Notes: generated from the letters alone by a model not told the origin. 64,000 nt of DNA from Rhodoluna limnophila (GCF_005845365.1 NZ_CP040509.1:620001-684000); one strand, 5' to 3'; counted from the first letter of the stretch, positions 28,204-39,105 are shown. Made by a program: numbers and translations.

Positions 28204-31200
28204 GTGCCACCGCCCGGTCGATTGCGTGATCCTGAAGTGACTTGACGCTGAATGGGCCAGCAATCACTGCTTCGAACGAACCGATTGCGGCGCTCAACTG
28301 AGCGATTGTCGTGAAAATCGCTTTGTCGGCTGCAGTCGTTGCCGCGCGAATCTCGTAGCCGTCCTTGCGGGCGCTTGAACCTGAAGGAGTGTTGACCACT
28401 ACGTCCACCTGACCTGCAGTGATTAGCTCGACAATGCTCGGGCCATCGGCGACAGCTGCGTCATCGGTGTGTTTTCTGACAACCTGTGCCTGAATACCGT
28501 GTCTTGCCAAAATGGCCGCAGTGCCGCTGGTAGCCAGAATCTTGTAGCCAAGTTGCTCCAGTCGGCGGACCGGCAGGACTACCTGAGGCTTGTCGCGGTC
28601 AGCAACCGAGATAAAGATGCTGCCAGAAGTCGGCAGAGCACTGCCTGCTCCAGCCTGGCTCTTTGCGAATGCTTTCGGGAAGTCAACGTCAATTCCCATA
28701 ACCTCACCGGTTGAGCGCATTTCTGGGCCTAACAATGAGTCAACAAATCGACCATCCTTGGTTGCAAATCGCTTGAATGGCAGAACTGCTTCCTTGACTG
28801 AGATTGGTGATCCCGCTGGAATGTAGGTACCGTCTGCTTCAGGAAGGTGACCTTCAGCGACAAGCTCCTTGATGGTCTTGCCGACCATTACAAGAGATGC
28901 TGCCTTAGCCAAAGTGATGCCAAGCGCCTTAGAGACAAATGGAACGGTGCGTGATGCACGTGGGTTTGCCTCAAGAACGTAAAGGACGTCTGCTGCCAAA
29001 GCGAACTGCACATTGAGCAAGCCGCGTACGCCGATTCCCTGAGCGATTTTCAGGGTAGCCTCGCGAACTCGCGCAATCTGAGCATCACTTAGAGTTACCG
29101 GAGGCAGTGTGCAACTCGAGTCGCCCGAGTGGATACCAGCCTCTTCGATGTGCTCCATGACACCACCGACGTAAAGGTCTTCGCCGTCGAACAGTGCATC
29201 GATGTCAATTTCGATGGCAAAGTCTAGGAAGCGATCAACCAAAAGCGGGTGGTCAGGGCCAACGATTGCCTGGTCCTTAATTCTGTCGAAGTAATCTCTC
29301 ACGCCAGCCTGGTCGTAAATAATTTCCATACCGCGACCGCCAAGGACGAAGGATGGGCGGACCAGAACCGGGTAACCAATTCGAGCTGCGATAACTTCGG
29401 CCTCGGCCAAGTTCAATGCAGTTCCATTTGGTGGAGCAAGCAGGTCTCCGTCTTCGAGAATCTTAGAGAACAGACCGCGCTCTTCAGCTAGGTCGATGGC
29501 TGAAGGTGAGGTTCCAAGAATAGGGATTCCGGCAGCCTCAAGTCCCTTTGCAAGTCCAAGAGCTGTCTGGCCACCGAGCTGCACTACAACGCCGACCAAT
29601 TCGCCGCTCTGCTGCTCAGCATGAATAACCTCGAGGACGTCCTCAAGAGTTAGTGGCTCAAAGTAAAGACGATCCGAAGTGTCGTAGTCAGTTGAAACGG
29701 TCTCAGGGTTGCAGTTGATCATGATGGTTTCGTAACCAGCGTCTGAGAGTGCAAACGATGCGTGAACGCAGCTGTAGTCAAACTCAACGCCTTGACCAAT
29801 TCGGTTTGGACCAGATCCTAGAATCACGACCTTCTTGCGGTTCGAAGGAACCACCTCGGTCTCTTCCTCATAGGTGCTGTAGTGGTAAGGAGTCAGTGCC
29901 GGGAACTCACCGGCGCAGGTGTCAACAGTTTTGAAGACCGGACGAAGTCCGAGGCTGTGTCGCATGCTGCGAACCTCAGATTCACTGATGCCTCGCAACG
30001 ACGCAATCTGAATGTCACTGAACCCGTGCTCCTTGGCGTGGCGAATGACGCCCTCATCTAGGCTCGGTGCGCCAGCGATTGAGTCAGCAACCTCGTTAAT
30101 TAGGACAATTTGGTCGATGAACCATGGATCCATCTTGGTTGACTCAAATACCTGTTCCGGTGTCGCACCAGCGCGAAGAGCCTGCTGCAACAACACAATG
30201 CGACCATCGGTTGGAGTCTTGATTGCCTCGAGCAGTTCGTCTACGTTACCCAGCGGACCATCCCAGTGGAATGACGAACCACGACGTTCAAGGCTGCGTA
30301 GGGCCTTCTGCAGTGCCTGGCTGTAGTTGCGGCCGATTGCCATGGCCTCACCAACGGACTTCATAGTCGTGGTCAGAGTTGCATTGGCTGCAGGGAACTT
30401 CTCGAACGCAAAACGTGGAACCTTGACGACGATGTAGTCCAGAGTCGGCTCGAAGCTTGCTGGAGTTACTTTGGTGATGTCGTTAGGGATCTCGTCAAGG
30501 GTGTAACCCACGGCCAACTTGGCAGCAATTTTGGCAATTGGGAATCCGGTTGCCTTAGAAGCCAAAGCCGATGAACGAGAGACTCTTGGGTTCATTTCAA
30601 TAACAACTACGCGACCGTTCGATGGGTCGACAGCAAACTGAATGTTGCAACCACCGGTATCGACTCCAACGGCACGGATGATGTCGATCGAGATGTCGCG
30701 GAGATTCTGATACTCGCGGTCTGTCAGGGTTAGAGCCGGCGCCACGGTAATTGAATCGCCGGTGTGCACACCTACAGGGTCTACGTTTTCAATTGAACAA
30801 ACCACAACGCAGTTGTCGTTGGTGTCACGCATTAGTTCAAGCTCGTATTCCTTCCAGCCAAGAATCGACTCGGACAGAAGAACCTGACCTACCGGGCTTG
30901 CCTGAAGGCCCGAGCCACAGATGCGGCGGAGCTCTTCTTCATCGTGGGCAAAGCCTGAACCCAATCCACCCATTGTGAAAGAAGGCTGAACCATTAGTGG
31001 GTACCCAAGTTCTCCGACAGCGTCAAGGCATTCATCGAGGGTTGAGCAAATAACCGATTTTGCAACGTCGGCACCAGCGTCTAGTACCAGCTGCTTGAAA
31101 ATCTGGCGGTCTTCACCCTTCTTGATGGCGTCAACCTTGGCACCGATGAGTTCAACGTTGTACTTCTCCAGAATGCCGCGCTCGTGTAGTGCCATGGCAG

Positions 31201-31492
31201 CATTTAGCGCGGTCTGGCCACCAAGGGTCGGCAGAATCGCATCTGGTTTCTCTTTGGCAATAATTGCCTCAATTACCTCAGGGGTGATTGGCTCAATGTA
31301 GGTTGCATCGGCAAAATCTGGGTCAGTCATGATGGTTGCCGGGTTTGAGTTAACCAAGATCACTCGAATGCCCTCTTCGCGGAGAACACGGCATGCCTGA
31401 GTACCCGAGTAGTCAAACTCGCAGGCCTGACCGATAACAATCGGGCCCGAGCCGATTACGAGAACGCTATTGATGTCTGAACGCTTTGGCAT
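28193..31492 (-). CDS. carB: Carbamoyl-phosphate synthase large subunit
   Basis: 1099-residue synthetase with two homologous ATP-grasp halves (about 1-550 and 550-940) and a C-terminal MGS-like allosteric domain binding UMP or ornithine. Each half begins with [13 protein letters not shown]- or [13 protein letters not shown]-type motifs followed by EFDYS. Carbamoyl phosphate feeds PyrB next door. The ATG at 31492 shares one base with the carA stop (TAATG); the longer upstream reading into carA is not credible. Confidence 0.98.
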   Translation of the reverse strand: MPKRSDINSVLVIGSGPIVIGQACEFDYSGTQACRVLREEGIRVILVNSNPATIMTDPDFADATYIEPITPEVIEAIIAKEKPDAILPTLGGQTALNAAMALHERGILEKYNVELIGAKVDAIKKGEDRQIFKQLVLDAGADVAKSVICSTLDECLDAVGELGYPLMVQPSFTMGGLGSGFAHDEEELRRICGSGLQASPVGQVLLSESILGWKEYELELMRDTNDNCVVVCSIENVDPVGVHTGDSITVAPALTLTDREYQNLRDISIDIIRAVGVDTGGCNIQFAVDPSNGRVVVIEMNPRVSRSSALASKATGFPIAKIAAKLAVGYTLDEIPNDITKVTPASFEPTLDYIVVKVPRFAFEKFPAANATLTTTMKSVGEAMAIGRNYSQALQKALRSLERRGSSFHWDGPLGNVDELLEAIKTPTDGRIVLLQQALRAGATPEQVFESTKMDPWFIDQIVLINEVADSIAGAPSLDEGVIRHAKEHGFSDIQIASLRGISESEVRSMRHSLGLRPVFKTVDTCAGEFPALTPYHYSTYEEETEVVPSNRKKVVILGSGPNRIGQGVEFDYSCVHASFALSDAGYETIMINCNPETVSTDYDTSDRLYFEPLTLEDVLEVIHAEQQSGELVGVVVQLGGQTALGLAKGLEAAGIPILGTSPSAIDLAEERGLFSKILEDGDLLAPPNGTALNLAEAEVIAARIGYPVLVRPSFVLGGRGMEIIYDQAGVRDYFDRIKDQAIVGPDHPLLVDRFLDFAIEIDIDALFDGEDLYVGGVMEHIEEAGIHSGDSSCTLPPVTLSDAQIARVREATLKIAQGIGVRGLLNVQFALAADVLYVLEANPRASRTVPFVSKALGITLAKAASLVMVGKTIKELVAEGHLPEADGTYIPAGSPISVKEAVLPFKRFATKDGRFVDSLLGPEMRSTGEVMGIDVDFPKAFAKSQAGAGSALPTSGSIFISVADRDKPQVVLPVRRLEQLGYKILATSGTAAILARHGIQAQVVRKHTDDAAVADGPSIVELITAGQVDVVVNTPSGSSARKDGYEIRAATTAADKAIFTTIAQLSAAIGSFEAVIAGPFSVKSLQDHAIDRAVALAN

Positions 31493-32622
31493 TATTTGGC
31501 CACCTTGTTGGTCTTGATTAGGTCGACCAAGCGGTCGAATAGGTAGTTTGAATCGTGTGGTCCGGCAGCAGCTTCTGGGTGATACTGAACCGAGAATGCT
31601 GGGATGTCGAGGCACTCTAGGCCCTCGACGCAGTCGTCGTTTAGCGATACGTGGCTGACAGTAACTCGACCGAAACCAGCAGGGCTTTCAACCTCTGGCC
31701 CGCCTTCAACCTTCACGGCAAATCCGTGGTTGTGTGCGGTTACTTCAACTCGGCCAGTCTTGCGGTCAAGCACTGGCTGGTTGATTCCGCGGTGACCGAA
31801 CGGAAGCTTATAAGTTTCAAAACCAAGGGCACGACCCAAGAGCTGGTTGCCGAAGCAAATTCCAAAGAATGGGATTTTCTGGCTCAAGATCTCGCGCAGA
31901 ACTGAAACTTGACCCTCAGCAGCTTCTGGGTCGCCAGGGCCGTTAGAGTAGAAGACCGCATCCGGGTTAGCTGCCAGCAACGTTGCAGCATCAACGCGAG
32001 CTGGGAAAACCACTACCTCGAGACCACGGGCACACATGTGCTCAATCGTTGAACGCTTAATACCGAGGTCAAGAATCGCAACCCGGCCGATCTTCTCTCC
32101 TTCAGCGGCAACTGTGTAGGAGTCGGCGGTGGTAACGACATCGCTGAGCGAGAGGCCCTGCATCTTGACCGCACCGTTAACCTGAGCAACGAGATCCTCA
32201 ACTGGAGCCTTAGCGGCCTCTCCCGAGAAGATACCGGCGCGCATCGAACCGCGAGAACGCAAATGGCGGGTCAGGGCGCGGGTATCGATACCTGCGATGC
32301 CAACCACACCATATTTCTCCAACTCGGTTGGCAGCGAGTTTTCAGATCTGAAATTCGAAACGATACGGCTCGGGTCGCGGACCACGTAACCGGCAACCCA
32401 AACCTTTGACGACTCCTCGTCTCGGGCGTTGACTCCGGTATTTCCGATGTGCGGTGCTGTCTGCACAACGATCTGGCCAGCATACGAAGGATCGGTCAGG
32501 GTCTCCTGATATCCGGTCATGCCGGTTGCGAAAACGGCCTCACCGAGAGTGGTTCCGGTAGCCCCGTATGGCTGGCCGCGGAATACGCGACCGTCTTCTA
32601 GGACAAGTAATGCTTGGTTCAT
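31492..32622 (-). CDS. carA: Carbamoyl-phosphate synthase small subunit
   Basis: 376-residue glutaminase subunit. N-terminal [13 protein letters not shown] domain; C-terminal class I amidotransferase with nucleophile Cys in [12 protein letters not shown] and the His/Glu pair in [11 protein letters not shown]. It supplies ammonia to CarB. It overlaps the preceding membrane-protein gene by 4 nt (ATGA) and carB by one base. Confidence 0.98.
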   Translation of the reverse strand: MNQALLVLEDGRVFRGQPYGATGTTLGEAVFATGMTGYQETLTDPSYAGQIVVQTAPHIGNTGVNARDEESSKVWVAGYVVRDPSRIVSNFRSENSLPTELEKYGVVGIAGIDTRALTRHLRSRGSMRAGIFSGEAAKAPVEDLVAQVNGAVKMQGLSLSDVVTTADSYTVAAEGEKIGRVAILDLGIKRSTIEHMCARGLEVVVFPARVDAATLLAANPDAVFYSNGPGDPEAAEGQVSVLREILSQKIPFFGICFGNQLLGRALGFETYKLPFGHRGINQPVLDRKTGRVEVTAHNHGFAVKVEGGPEVESPAGFGRVTVSHVSLNDDCVEGLECLDIPAFSVQYHPEAAAGPHDSNYLFDRLVDLIKTNKVAK

Positions 32623-33122
32623 TTGGATGCCTCTCTGGTGGTGATTTTTGAGATTGCCTCGAGCAGTGCTGCGCGACCGGTTGAGTCAACTGCGCGCAGG
32701 TGCGTCGAAAGTTTAAAGGTGTCCTGGGTCCAGTTCACGGTGATCAAGCCTTCTGCTTCAACTACTCGGTCAATGACAGCTTGATTTGTCGATACGGAAT
32801 CAATCTGGGCTTTATCTAGCGCTAGTGGCCGCTCCCCCTTGCGAACAATCAAGAGACCCTCGTTGAAAACTAGGATTTGAGCCTCGCCTCTAATTCCTAG
32901 GCCATAGGCTGCGATACGTTCTAGGTGATTAGCCGCTTCGGTAGTGGCAACATAAAAGCCATTGGCTGATGCGATCAGTTCGCCGAAGTACTCCAGTGCT
33001 TCTAGCGGCTGCGAAAATTTGCCTGCTTGGCTTGAAATCCTTCGTCTCCAGCCGGTTACCGCCATGGCGACGATAGCTGTAAACAAGATTGCCGCATACA
33101 CGGCCATAACTTCTTTGGTCAT
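32619..33122 (-). CDS. Membrane-anchored protein of the actinobacterial pyrimidine operon
   Basis: 167 residues with one N-terminal transmembrane helix (about 5-23), an Arg-rich boundary (GWRRR), then a mostly beta-type soluble domain (about 50-160) resembling the PH-like fold annotated in actinobacterial homologues such as M. tuberculosis Rv1382, which also lies between pyrC and carA. Function unknown; the steady linkage hints at a role tied to pyrimidine synthesis at the membrane. It overlaps pyrC by one base (TGATG) and carA by four. Confidence 0.83.
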   Translation of the reverse strand: MTKEVMAVYAAILFTAIVAMAVTGWRRRISSQAGKFSQPLEALEYFGELIASANGFYVATTEAANHLERIAAYGLGIRGEAQILVFNEGLLIVRKGERPLALDKAQIDSVSTNQAVIDRVVEAEGLITVNWTQDTFKLSTHLRAVDSTGRAALLEAISKITTREASK

Positions 33123-34423
33123 CAGTTGCGGCCCGCTTTCGCCAATTCGCCGTTTCTCACGGTTAGGTAGCCACGATAGACCGTGTGGATCACGCGACCT
33201 GGTAGCTCCAGACCAACATACGGATTGTTCACCGATTTCGAAGCTGACTCAGCAACAACTGTTCGCTTTGCGCTCGGGTCGATGAATGCGATGTTGGCTA
33301 CGTTGCCAATTTCGAGAGCCTGGCCAGCGTTCGCATCACGAGCAATCTTCGCAGGGTTAATTGACATCACTTCAGCCAAGCGGCTCCAGTTAGATCGGCC
33401 ACTCTCAATCAGTACTTCCTGAGCGATGGAAGCGGCGGTTTCTAACCCCAACATGCCGAATGCTGCTGCATTCCACTCGCAATCCTTGGCTTCAATCGGG
33501 TGTGGCGCGTGGTCAGTTGCAACGATGTCAATGGTTCCGTCAATCAATGCCTCACGGAGTGCTTCCACGTCTTTTTGAGTTCGAAGCGGCGGGTTCACTT
33601 TGTATACGGCATCGTAAGAGCGAACCAATTCATCGGTAAGTAAAAGGTGGTGAGGCGTTACTTCAGCGGTGACCTTGATTCCGCGTGCCTTAGCCCATCG
33701 GACGATTTCTACCGAGCCGGCCGTTGAAAGGTGGCAAACGTGAATTCTTGAGTCGACGTGCTCAGCGAGTAGCACATCGCGCGCGATGATCGACTCTTCT
33801 GCCACACTTGGCCAGCCGGTAAGTCCAAGTTCAGCCGAAACAGCACCCTCATTCATCTGGGCGCCTTCAGTCAAGCGAGGCTCTTGGGCATGCTGTGCAA
33901 TGACGCCATCAAAGGCCTTGACGTATTCAAGGGCGCGGCGCATGATTACCGGGTCGTGAACGCACTTGCCATCGTCAGAAAAGACTTTGACCTGGGCCTT
34001 GGAATTAGCCATGGCTCCAAGCTCGGCCATTTGCTTGCCTTCGAGCCCTACGGTTACCGCACCAATTGGGTAAACATCGGCGTAGCCGGCTTCGCGACCC
34101 AAGGCGGCTACCTGTTCAACAACTCCAGCGGTGTCAGCAACTGGACTGGTGTTTGCCATTGCGTGAACCGCAGTGTAGCCACCCATCGCCGCTGCTTGGG
34201 TTCCGGTCAGAACGGTTTCGCTCTGCTCAAATCCAGGCTCGCGAAGGTGAGTGTGAAGATCAACGAATCCAGGCAATGCAACCAGGCCCGCACAGTCGAT
34301 GCGCTCAGCATCCGAGCTTTCTAGGCCAACACCAATCGCAGAAATTCGGTCATCGCTGACTTCAATGTCAGATACCGTGCCATCGGCAAGTTTCGCGTTT
34401 AGAAATAGGTATTTAGTTGACAT
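33122..34423 (-). CDS. pyrC: Dihydroorotase
   Basis: 433-residue type I dihydroorotase that cyclises carbamoyl-aspartate. Metal ligands in [16 protein letters not shown], substrate-binding VNPPLR, and the catalytic Asp motif ATDHAPH. The start is the ATG at 34423, with AAAGGG 6 nt upstream; it lies 11 nt inside the end of pyrB, so PyrB and PyrC are coupled. The longer upstream frame lies within pyrB and is rejected. Confidence 0.97.
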   Translation of the reverse strand: MSTKYLFLNAKLADGTVSDIEVSDDRISAIGVGLESSDAERIDCAGLVALPGFVDLHTHLREPGFEQSETVLTGTQAAAMGGYTAVHAMANTSPVADTAGVVEQVAALGREAGYADVYPIGAVTVGLEGKQMAELGAMANSKAQVKVFSDDGKCVHDPVIMRRALEYVKAFDGVIAQHAQEPRLTEGAQMNEGAVSAELGLTGWPSVAEESIIARDVLLAEHVDSRIHVCHLSTAGSVEIVRWAKARGIKVTAEVTPHHLLLTDELVRSYDAVYKVNPPLRTQKDVEALREALIDGTIDIVATDHAPHPIEAKDCEWNAAAFGMLGLETAASIAQEVLIESGRSNWSRLAEVMSINPAKIARDANAGQALEIGNVANIAFIDPSAKRTVVAESASKSVNNPYVGLELPGRVIHTVYRGYLTVRNGELAKAGRN

Positions 34424-35375
34424 CGTTGGCCCTTTCGCCAGAGAGGAGGGAATACAGAACTGCCATGCGTACAGACACACCGTTCGCGACCTGTTCCAGC
34501 ACGGTTGACTGAGGCGAATCAGCTGAGATGGCATCAATTTCGAGCCCGCGGTTCATTGGTCCGGGGTGCATGACTATTGAATTTGGCTTGAGTCTCTTCA
34601 AGCGGTCCGAATTGAAACCCCAGATTCTTGAGTACTCGCGCTCAGATGGAAAGTAGGAAGCATTCATGCGCTCGGCTTGAACGCGAAGCATCATCACAAC
34701 ATCCGGCTTCTCGTTGTCTAGTACGTCATCGAGGGAATAGTGAATTTTGGCTTGCCAATTTGACGGATTTGCCGGCAGCAAGGTTGGCGGTGCGACAAAA
34801 TGAACTTCAGCGCCGAGAGTGTTTAGTAGCAAGAGGTTAGATCTGGCGACGCGCGAGTGAAGCACATCGCCGACGATTGCAACTCTCAGACCTGACAGGT
34901 CCTTGCCAGTGCTGGAACTTCCGTGAAAACGCTTTCGCATGGTGAATGCGTCCAGCAGAGCCTGGGTTGGGTGCTCGTGTGTTCCATCTCCGGCGTTGAC
35001 AATGGCCCCATTTATCCAGCCGCTGTGCGCAAGAACATTGGCGGCTCCCGATGCTGAGTGCCTGATAACCACTGCGTCGGCACCCATTGCTTCAAGGGTC
35101 TGAGCAGTATCCTTGAGGCTCTCCCCCTTGGAGACACTGGAACCCTTGGCAGAAAAGTTGATTACGTCTGCCGAAAGTCGTTTTGCAGCCAACTCGAATG
35201 AGATTCGGGTTCGTGTCGAATCCTCAAAAAACAGGTTAACGACGGTTTTACCTCGGAGAGTCGGAAGCTTCTTGATCTCGCGTTCGTTTACATCGGCCAT
35301 TCCCTCGGCGATGTCCAAAATCTCGACGGCCTGGTCACGACTTAAGTCGGCGCCCGATAACAGGTTTCGAATCAT
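34413..35375 (-). CDS. pyrB: Aspartate carbamoyltransferase catalytic subunit
   Basis: 320-residue enzyme joining carbamoyl phosphate and aspartate. Signatures: [29 protein letters not shown] and [11 protein letters not shown]. No regulatory PyrI is present, which fits control through PyrR. It overlaps pyrR by 4 nt (ATGA) and pyrC by 11 nt. Confidence 0.98.
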   Translation of the reverse strand: MIRNLLSGADLSRDQAVEILDIAEGMADVNEREIKKLPTLRGKTVVNLFFEDSTRTRISFELAAKRLSADVINFSAKGSSVSKGESLKDTAQTLEAMGADAVVIRHSASGAANVLAHSGWINGAIVNAGDGTHEHPTQALLDAFTMRKRFHGSSSTGKDLSGLRVAIVGDVLHSRVARSNLLLLNTLGAEVHFVAPPTLLPANPSNWQAKIHYSLDDVLDNEKPDVVMMLRVQAERMNASYFPSEREYSRIWGFNSDRLKRLKPNSIVMHPGPMNRGLEIDAISADSPQSTVLEQVANGVSVRMAVLYSLLSGERANDVN

Positions 35376-35926
35376 CCTTCAATCACCACGGCATTCTCGT
35401 TGTCAGTCTCGCTTAGGCGCACACTGATTCGTTCTTCTCTTGAAGTAGGTAGGTTCTTTCCAACAAAATCCGCACGGATAGGCAGCTCGCGGTGACCCCG
35501 ATCAACCAAGACGGCAAGTTTCACCGCTCGCGGTCTTCCAAAATCATTGAGAGCGTCAAGTGCGGCGCGAATGGTGCGCCCGCTAAACAAAACATCATCG
35601 ACCAACACCACAACCTTGTCATCGATGCCCTGCTGCGGGATGTGAGTTTCTGTTACCGGACGCGTCGGGTTTGAGGCAAGGTCATCGCGGTACATTGTGA
35701 TGTCTAGGCGGCCAAGAAGGTCCTCAACCAAAATTCCAGGTTCAGTTCTGGCAATAACCTCAGCGATTCGTTCGGCTAGCCAAACGCCGCGGGTTGGAAT
35801 ACCCAAAATCACTAGATTTGCTGAGCCACTCTTCTGCATAGCAGTGTTGGCTTCAAGAATTTCGTGTGCGATACGCGTGACTGCGCGATTGATATCGTCA
35901 CTACTCAAGACGGTGCGTGAAGACAC
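35372..35926 (-). CDS. pyrR: PyrR bifunctional regulator / uracil phosphoribosyltransferase
   Basis: 184-residue RNA-binding regulator of pyr expression with residual uracil phosphoribosyltransferase activity. The PRPP loop [14 protein letters not shown] and the hood region TMYRDDLA are present. The start is GTG 35926 because AAGGAGGT (35931-35938) is 5 nt upstream; an earlier GTG at 35932 is part of that ribosome site. It heads pyrR-pyrB-pyrC-membrane protein-carA-carB-pyrF. A PyrR-binding hairpin overlaps its own ribosome site. Confidence 0.96.
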   Translation of the reverse strand: MSSRTVLSSDDINRAVTRIAHEILEANTAMQKSGSANLVILGIPTRGVWLAERIAEVIARTEPGILVEDLLGRLDITMYRDDLASNPTRPVTETHIPQQGIDDKVVVLVDDVLFSGRTIRAALDALNDFGRPRAVKLAVLVDRGHRELPIRADFVGKNLPTSREERISVRLSETDNENAVVIEG

Positions 35927-35934
35927 GCCCACCT

Positions 35935-35965
35935 CCTTCTCTGCCTCTCTGGACAGCCTTAAAGG
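35935..35965 (-). promoter_or_regulatory. PyrR-binding hairpin in the pyr leader
   Basis: On the minus strand: lower stem CCTTT/GAAGG, a purine bulge AAGG on the 5' side opposite a single A, upper stem CTGTC/GGCAG and hexaloop CAGAGA. The core GUCCAGAGAGGC matches the PyrR loop consensus (ARUCCNGNGAGGYU); the outer A-U pair is replaced by U-A, a compensatory change. The 3' side of the lower stem is part of the Shine-Dalgarno AAGGAGGT, so UMP/UTP-bound PyrR would be expected to block translation, the mechanism reported for mycobacteria. Confidence 0.8.
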
Positions 35966-35993
35966 ATGTTGGTTAAAGTCTACCAGTTAGGCC

Positions 35994-36413
35994 TTAGTTG
36001 GCGGCCTTTGTAGATGAGATTCTTGAAAGCAAACCGTTCACAAACGAGCCTGATTCGTCGGTAGACAGCTCTTTCGCGAGCTCGACGGCTTCGTTGATTG
36101 CCACGCCATCTGGAACAGAGTCGTTGTGCAGGATTTCCCAAACGGCAACGCGCAGGATTGCGCGATCTAGGTTTGGCATGCGGTCCAAAGCCCATCCCTG
36201 CGAGTAGGTCTCTAGGAGATCATCGATCTCGTCATGATGTTCGATGACGCCCTCAACGATTTCGCGAGCATAGCCAAAGATTGCGTCCTGATTCTGACGA
36301 TCCGCAGCCAGGTTCGCAACTTCGTCCAGCAGCAACAGCGGAGAAATCTTACGAATATCAGCCGCGAAAACAGCATCTACAGCGCGTTTGCGCGCTTTAG
36401 TTCTGGCGCTCAA
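35994..36413 (-). CDS. nusB: Transcription antitermination factor NusB
   Basis: 139-residue all-helical RNA-binding factor that, with S10, forms the rRNA antitermination complex. The N-terminus MSARTKARKRAVDAVFAAD and the motif GVAINEAVELAKELSTDESGSFVNGLL are typical. Start is TTG at 36413, 4 nt after the efp stop; no ATG fits and the ribosome site is weak, suggesting reinitiation after efp. Confidence 0.94.
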   Translation of the reverse strand: MSARTKARKRAVDAVFAADIRKISPLLLLDEVANLAADRQNQDAIFGYAREIVEGVIEHHDEIDDLLETYSQGWALDRMPNLDRAILRVAVWEILHNDSVPDGVAINEAVELAKELSTDESGSFVNGLLSRISSTKAAN

Positions 36414-36417
36414 CTGA

Positions 36418-36981
36418 TTAGTCAGTCACGCGGCCGAGGTAGTCACCGGTGCGGGTGTCTACGCGGACCTTGGTGTTGTTCTCTAGGAACAGAGGTACTT
36501 GAATCTGAAGACCGGTCTCAACGGTTGCTGGCTTGGTGCCACCGCTTGAACGGTCACCCTGTAGGCCAGGCTCGGTGTAGGTGACCATTAGAACAACCGA
36601 TGCTGGAAGCTCAACGTAGATTGGGTTGCCTTCGTGCATCGCGACAACTGCCTCTTGGTTTTCAAGTAGGTAGTTGACCGCGTCGCCAACGGTGGCCTCA
36701 TTAAGAGTGATCTGGTCGTAGGTTTCGGCATCCATAAAGATGAAGCCTTCACCATCGTTGTACAAGTAGGTCATGTTGCGCTTGTCAACGTTGGCTGTCT
36801 CAACCTTGACACCCGCGTTGAAGGTCTTGTCGACAACTTTGCCGGTCATGACGTTCTTGAGCTTTGAGCGTACGAAAGCTGCACCTTTTCCAGGCTTAAC
36901 GTGCTGGAATTCGACGACAGCCCATAGCTGCCCCTCGATGTTAAGAACCATTCCGTTTTTTAGGTCATTTGATGTAGCCAT
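36418..36981 (-). CDS. efp: Elongation factor P
   Basis: 187-residue factor that relieves ribosome stalling at polyproline. Three beta-barrel domains; the tip loop reads VKPGKGAAF, with Lys at the position modified in some bacteria (no modifying enzyme is in the window). The C-terminal domain ends [10 protein letters not shown]. Start ATG 36981 gives the canonical [13 protein letters not shown]; the upstream TTG is less likely. It pairs with nusB as in many actinobacteria and sits behind a terminator-like hairpin. Confidence 0.96.
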   Translation of the reverse strand: MATSNDLKNGMVLNIEGQLWAVVEFQHVKPGKGAAFVRSKLKNVMTGKVVDKTFNAGVKVETANVDKRNMTYLYNDGEGFIFMDAETYDQITLNEATVGDAVNYLLENQEAVVAMHEGNPIYVELPASVVLMVTYTEPGLQGDRSSGGTKPATVETGLQIQVPLFLENNTKVRVDTRTGDYLGRVTD

Positions 36982-37018
36982 GACGATCAATCACTCGTTT
37001 CAGGTGTTAGTTTGGGGC

Positions 37019-37045
37019 AAAAAAATAGCGGGACCGAATCCCTGC
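37019..37045 (-). terminator. Terminator-like hairpin between aroQ and efp
   Basis: On the minus strand, GC-A-GGGA (bulged A), loop TTCGG, TCCC-GC, then TA and a run of seven T. It would end the aro transcript. A TAGACT -10-like hexamer lies just upstream (37052-37057), so it could also act on a short efp leader. Confidence 0.55.
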
Positions 37046-37073
37046 GGTTTTAGTCTACCGAAGGCGGGCTCAG

Positions 37074-37508
37074 TTAGCGAGTTAGCTGGCGCAAAGCAAG
37101 CAGGTATGAATCCACACCGAAGCCAGCAATCACACCGCTTGCAACACCTGAAATTACGCTCGTGTGACGAAACTCTTCGCGGGTGTGTGGGTTGCTCAAG
37201 TGAACCTCGATCAGCTTTAGGCCAGCCTTAGTGATTTGCACGGCTGCATCGCGAAGCGCGTACGAGTAGTGGGTGAAAGCCGCAGGGTTTAGCACTACGT
37301 CACTCTGAGTGTCCACTGCTTCGTGAATCCAGGCAATCAACTGCGACTCGCTGTCAGTCTGTCTGGTTTCGGCGGTAAGTCCCAGCAAATTAGCCTCTGA
37401 TTCAACTGCCCGGGTTAGTCCGGCAAAATCCATGGCGCCGTAAATGTCGGGTTCGCGAGAGCCAAGGCGACCTAGGTTTGGGCCGTTGAGTACCAGAACT
37501 TTTCTCAT
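37074..37508 (-). CDS. aroQ: 3-dehydroquinate dehydratase, type II
   Basis: 144-residue class II dehydroquinase, third shikimate step. N-terminal VLVLNGPNLGRLG, lid residues in SREPDIYG, NPAAFTHYSYALRDA and EVHLSNPHTREEFRHTS are the family blocks. It follows aroB by 21 nt and is the last aro gene before the terminator-like hairpin. PepQ, which lies between aroQ and efp in M. tuberculosis, is absent. Confidence 0.97.
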   Translation of the reverse strand: MRKVLVLNGPNLGRLGSREPDIYGAMDFAGLTRAVESEANLLGLTAETRQTDSESQLIAWIHEAVDTQSDVVLNPAAFTHYSYALRDAAVQITKAGLKLIEVHLSNPHTREEFRHTSVISGVASGVIAGFGVDSYLLALRQLTR

Positions 37509-37529
37509 GAGACTAGGTTACCTTGAGGG

Positions 37530-38606
37530 CTAGACAATCTCTTGGAAGGCTGCGTGAAGCAGTTCAGGTGCCGGTGCCGCCATAATTGTCGGTTTACCGA
37601 TTGCATCCAAGACCACAAATCGGAGCGTTCCGGCTCGAGTTTTCTTGTCGCGCTGCATTGTCTCTTGGAGCTGACCCCATTTGTGCGGGTCGTAAGAAAT
37701 CGGCAGACCGAGTAAGGTCAAAACGCTACGGTGGCGGTCGACAACTTCATCGGACAAGCGGCCGGCAAGTCGAGCCAATTCAGCTACGAAAACCATGCCG
37801 ATTGAGATGGCAGCACCGTGACGCCACTTGTATCGCTCGGCGTGCTCAATTGCGTGTCCCAGAGTGTGGCCGTAGTTCAAGATTTCGCGCATTCCGGCCT
37901 CTTTGAAATCAGAGCCAACTACGCGTGCCTTAATGGCCACAGAGCGCTCGATGATCTCGCGGAAAACATCTGAATTTGGATCGGTGGCAACGGTTACATC
38001 TGCCTCGATTAGCTCGAGAATGCGCTCGTCGGCGATGAAACCGTACTTTACGACCTCACCAAATCCGGCGAGAATTTCGTTCTTAGCAAGGCTCACCAAC
38101 GTGTCCAAATCAATGATCACGGCTGCCGGAGCGTAGAAACATCCGACTAGGTTTTTGCCCTCTGATGTATTGATGCCGGTTTTGCCACCGATGGCCGCGT
38201 CAACCATTCCTAGCAGGGTGGTTGGAACCTGAATTAGCTTTACGCCGCGCAACCAGGTGGCAGCAACGAAACCGGCCAGGTCAGTGGTTGAACCGCCGCC
38301 AAATCCAACTACAGCGTCTGTTCTGGTGAAGTCAGCCTGGCCCATGATTCCCCAGCAGAACGCTGCTACCTCGACCCGCTTGGCATCCTCACTGTCTGGA
38401 ACCCCAGCCAGGATTGCCTCATAGCCAGCCGTAACCAGAGTTTCTCTAAGAAGTTCAGCACTCGCGCTCAGCGCAACGGGGTGAACGATCAGAACCTTTG
38501 CAACATCTTTGCCGAGCGCCAAGGGTACCTCGCCCAGTAGGGCACGGCCGATGATGATGTCGTACGGGTTGTCACCGTTCACGGTGATTCGAGTGATGTC
38601 AGTCAT
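37530..38606 (-). CDS. aroB: 3-dehydroquinate synthase
   Basis: 358-residue NAD- and metal-dependent enzyme converting DAHP to dehydroquinate. Nucleotide loop GGGSTTDLAGFVAATWLRG; metal ligands in GEVVKYGF, NYGHTLGHAIEH and HGAAISIGM. It overlaps the aroK stop by 8 nt (ATGACTGA). DAHP synthase is not in the window. Confidence 0.97.
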   Translation of the reverse strand: MTDITRITVNGDNPYDIIIGRALLGEVPLALGKDVAKVLIVHPVALSASAELLRETLVTAGYEAILAGVPDSEDAKRVEVAAFCWGIMGQADFTRTDAVVGFGGGSTTDLAGFVAATWLRGVKLIQVPTTLLGMVDAAIGGKTGINTSEGKNLVGCFYAPAAVIIDLDTLVSLAKNEILAGFGEVVKYGFIADERILELIEADVTVATDPNSDVFREIIERSVAIKARVVGSDFKEAGMREILNYGHTLGHAIEHAERYKWRHGAAISIGMVFVAELARLAGRLSDEVVDRHRSVLTLLGLPISYDPHKWGQLQETMQRDKKTRAGTLRFVVLDAIGKPTIMAAPAPELLHAAFQEIV

Positions 38607-39105
38607 TGATATCCAGTTTCTCGCGAATTTCGGCGATGGTAGCAGCTAGTGGTTGCCCCGAGGTGTTCACTTCGATGTCGGCTAGTTTTTCGTAAGTTGA
38701 CCGTCGTGAATCATAAATGCGTCGCCAGTCAGAGAGACCATTCTTCAGAAGCGGCCGATTGCCATTTCGAAGACGTGAGCCCATGTGCTTCCCGTCGGTC
38801 GACAGATAAATAACGGTAGCCTTGCCCAACTCGGCTTGGTTTCTTTCGCTCAGCACTGCCCCGCCACCAGTAGCCACGATTCCAGGTTGTGAAAGCGCCT
38901 TTTTGACTGCGATTTCCTCAATTTCGCGGAAAGCTGACTCGCCACGACTCTCGAAGATTTCGCTAATCGAGCCATGCTCATCAGTAATCAGGTTGTCAGT
39001 ATCGGTAAATGGAAGCTCAAGAATCTTCGCGAGTTTCCTCCCAACCGTTGTCTTACCGACACCCATTGGGCCAATCAGCACGATTACCTGGCTTTTGTCA
39101 GGCAT
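38599..39105 (-). CDS. aroK: Shikimate kinase
   Basis: 168-residue kinase phosphorylating shikimate. P-loop GPMGVGKTT (about 12-20), substrate DTDNLI, RGESAFREIE and GGGAV. ATG at 39105 lies one base behind the aroC stop (TAACATG); the long upstream frame inside aroC is rejected. Overlaps aroB by 8 nt. Confidence 0.96.
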   Translation of the reverse strand: MPDKSQVIVLIGPMGVGKTTVGRKLAKILELPFTDTDNLITDEHGSISEIFESRGESAFREIEEIAVKKALSQPGIVATGGGAVLSERNQAELGKATVIYLSTDGKHMGSRLRNGNRPLLKNGLSDWRRIYDSRRSTYEKLADIEVNTSGQPLAATIAEIREKLDIND

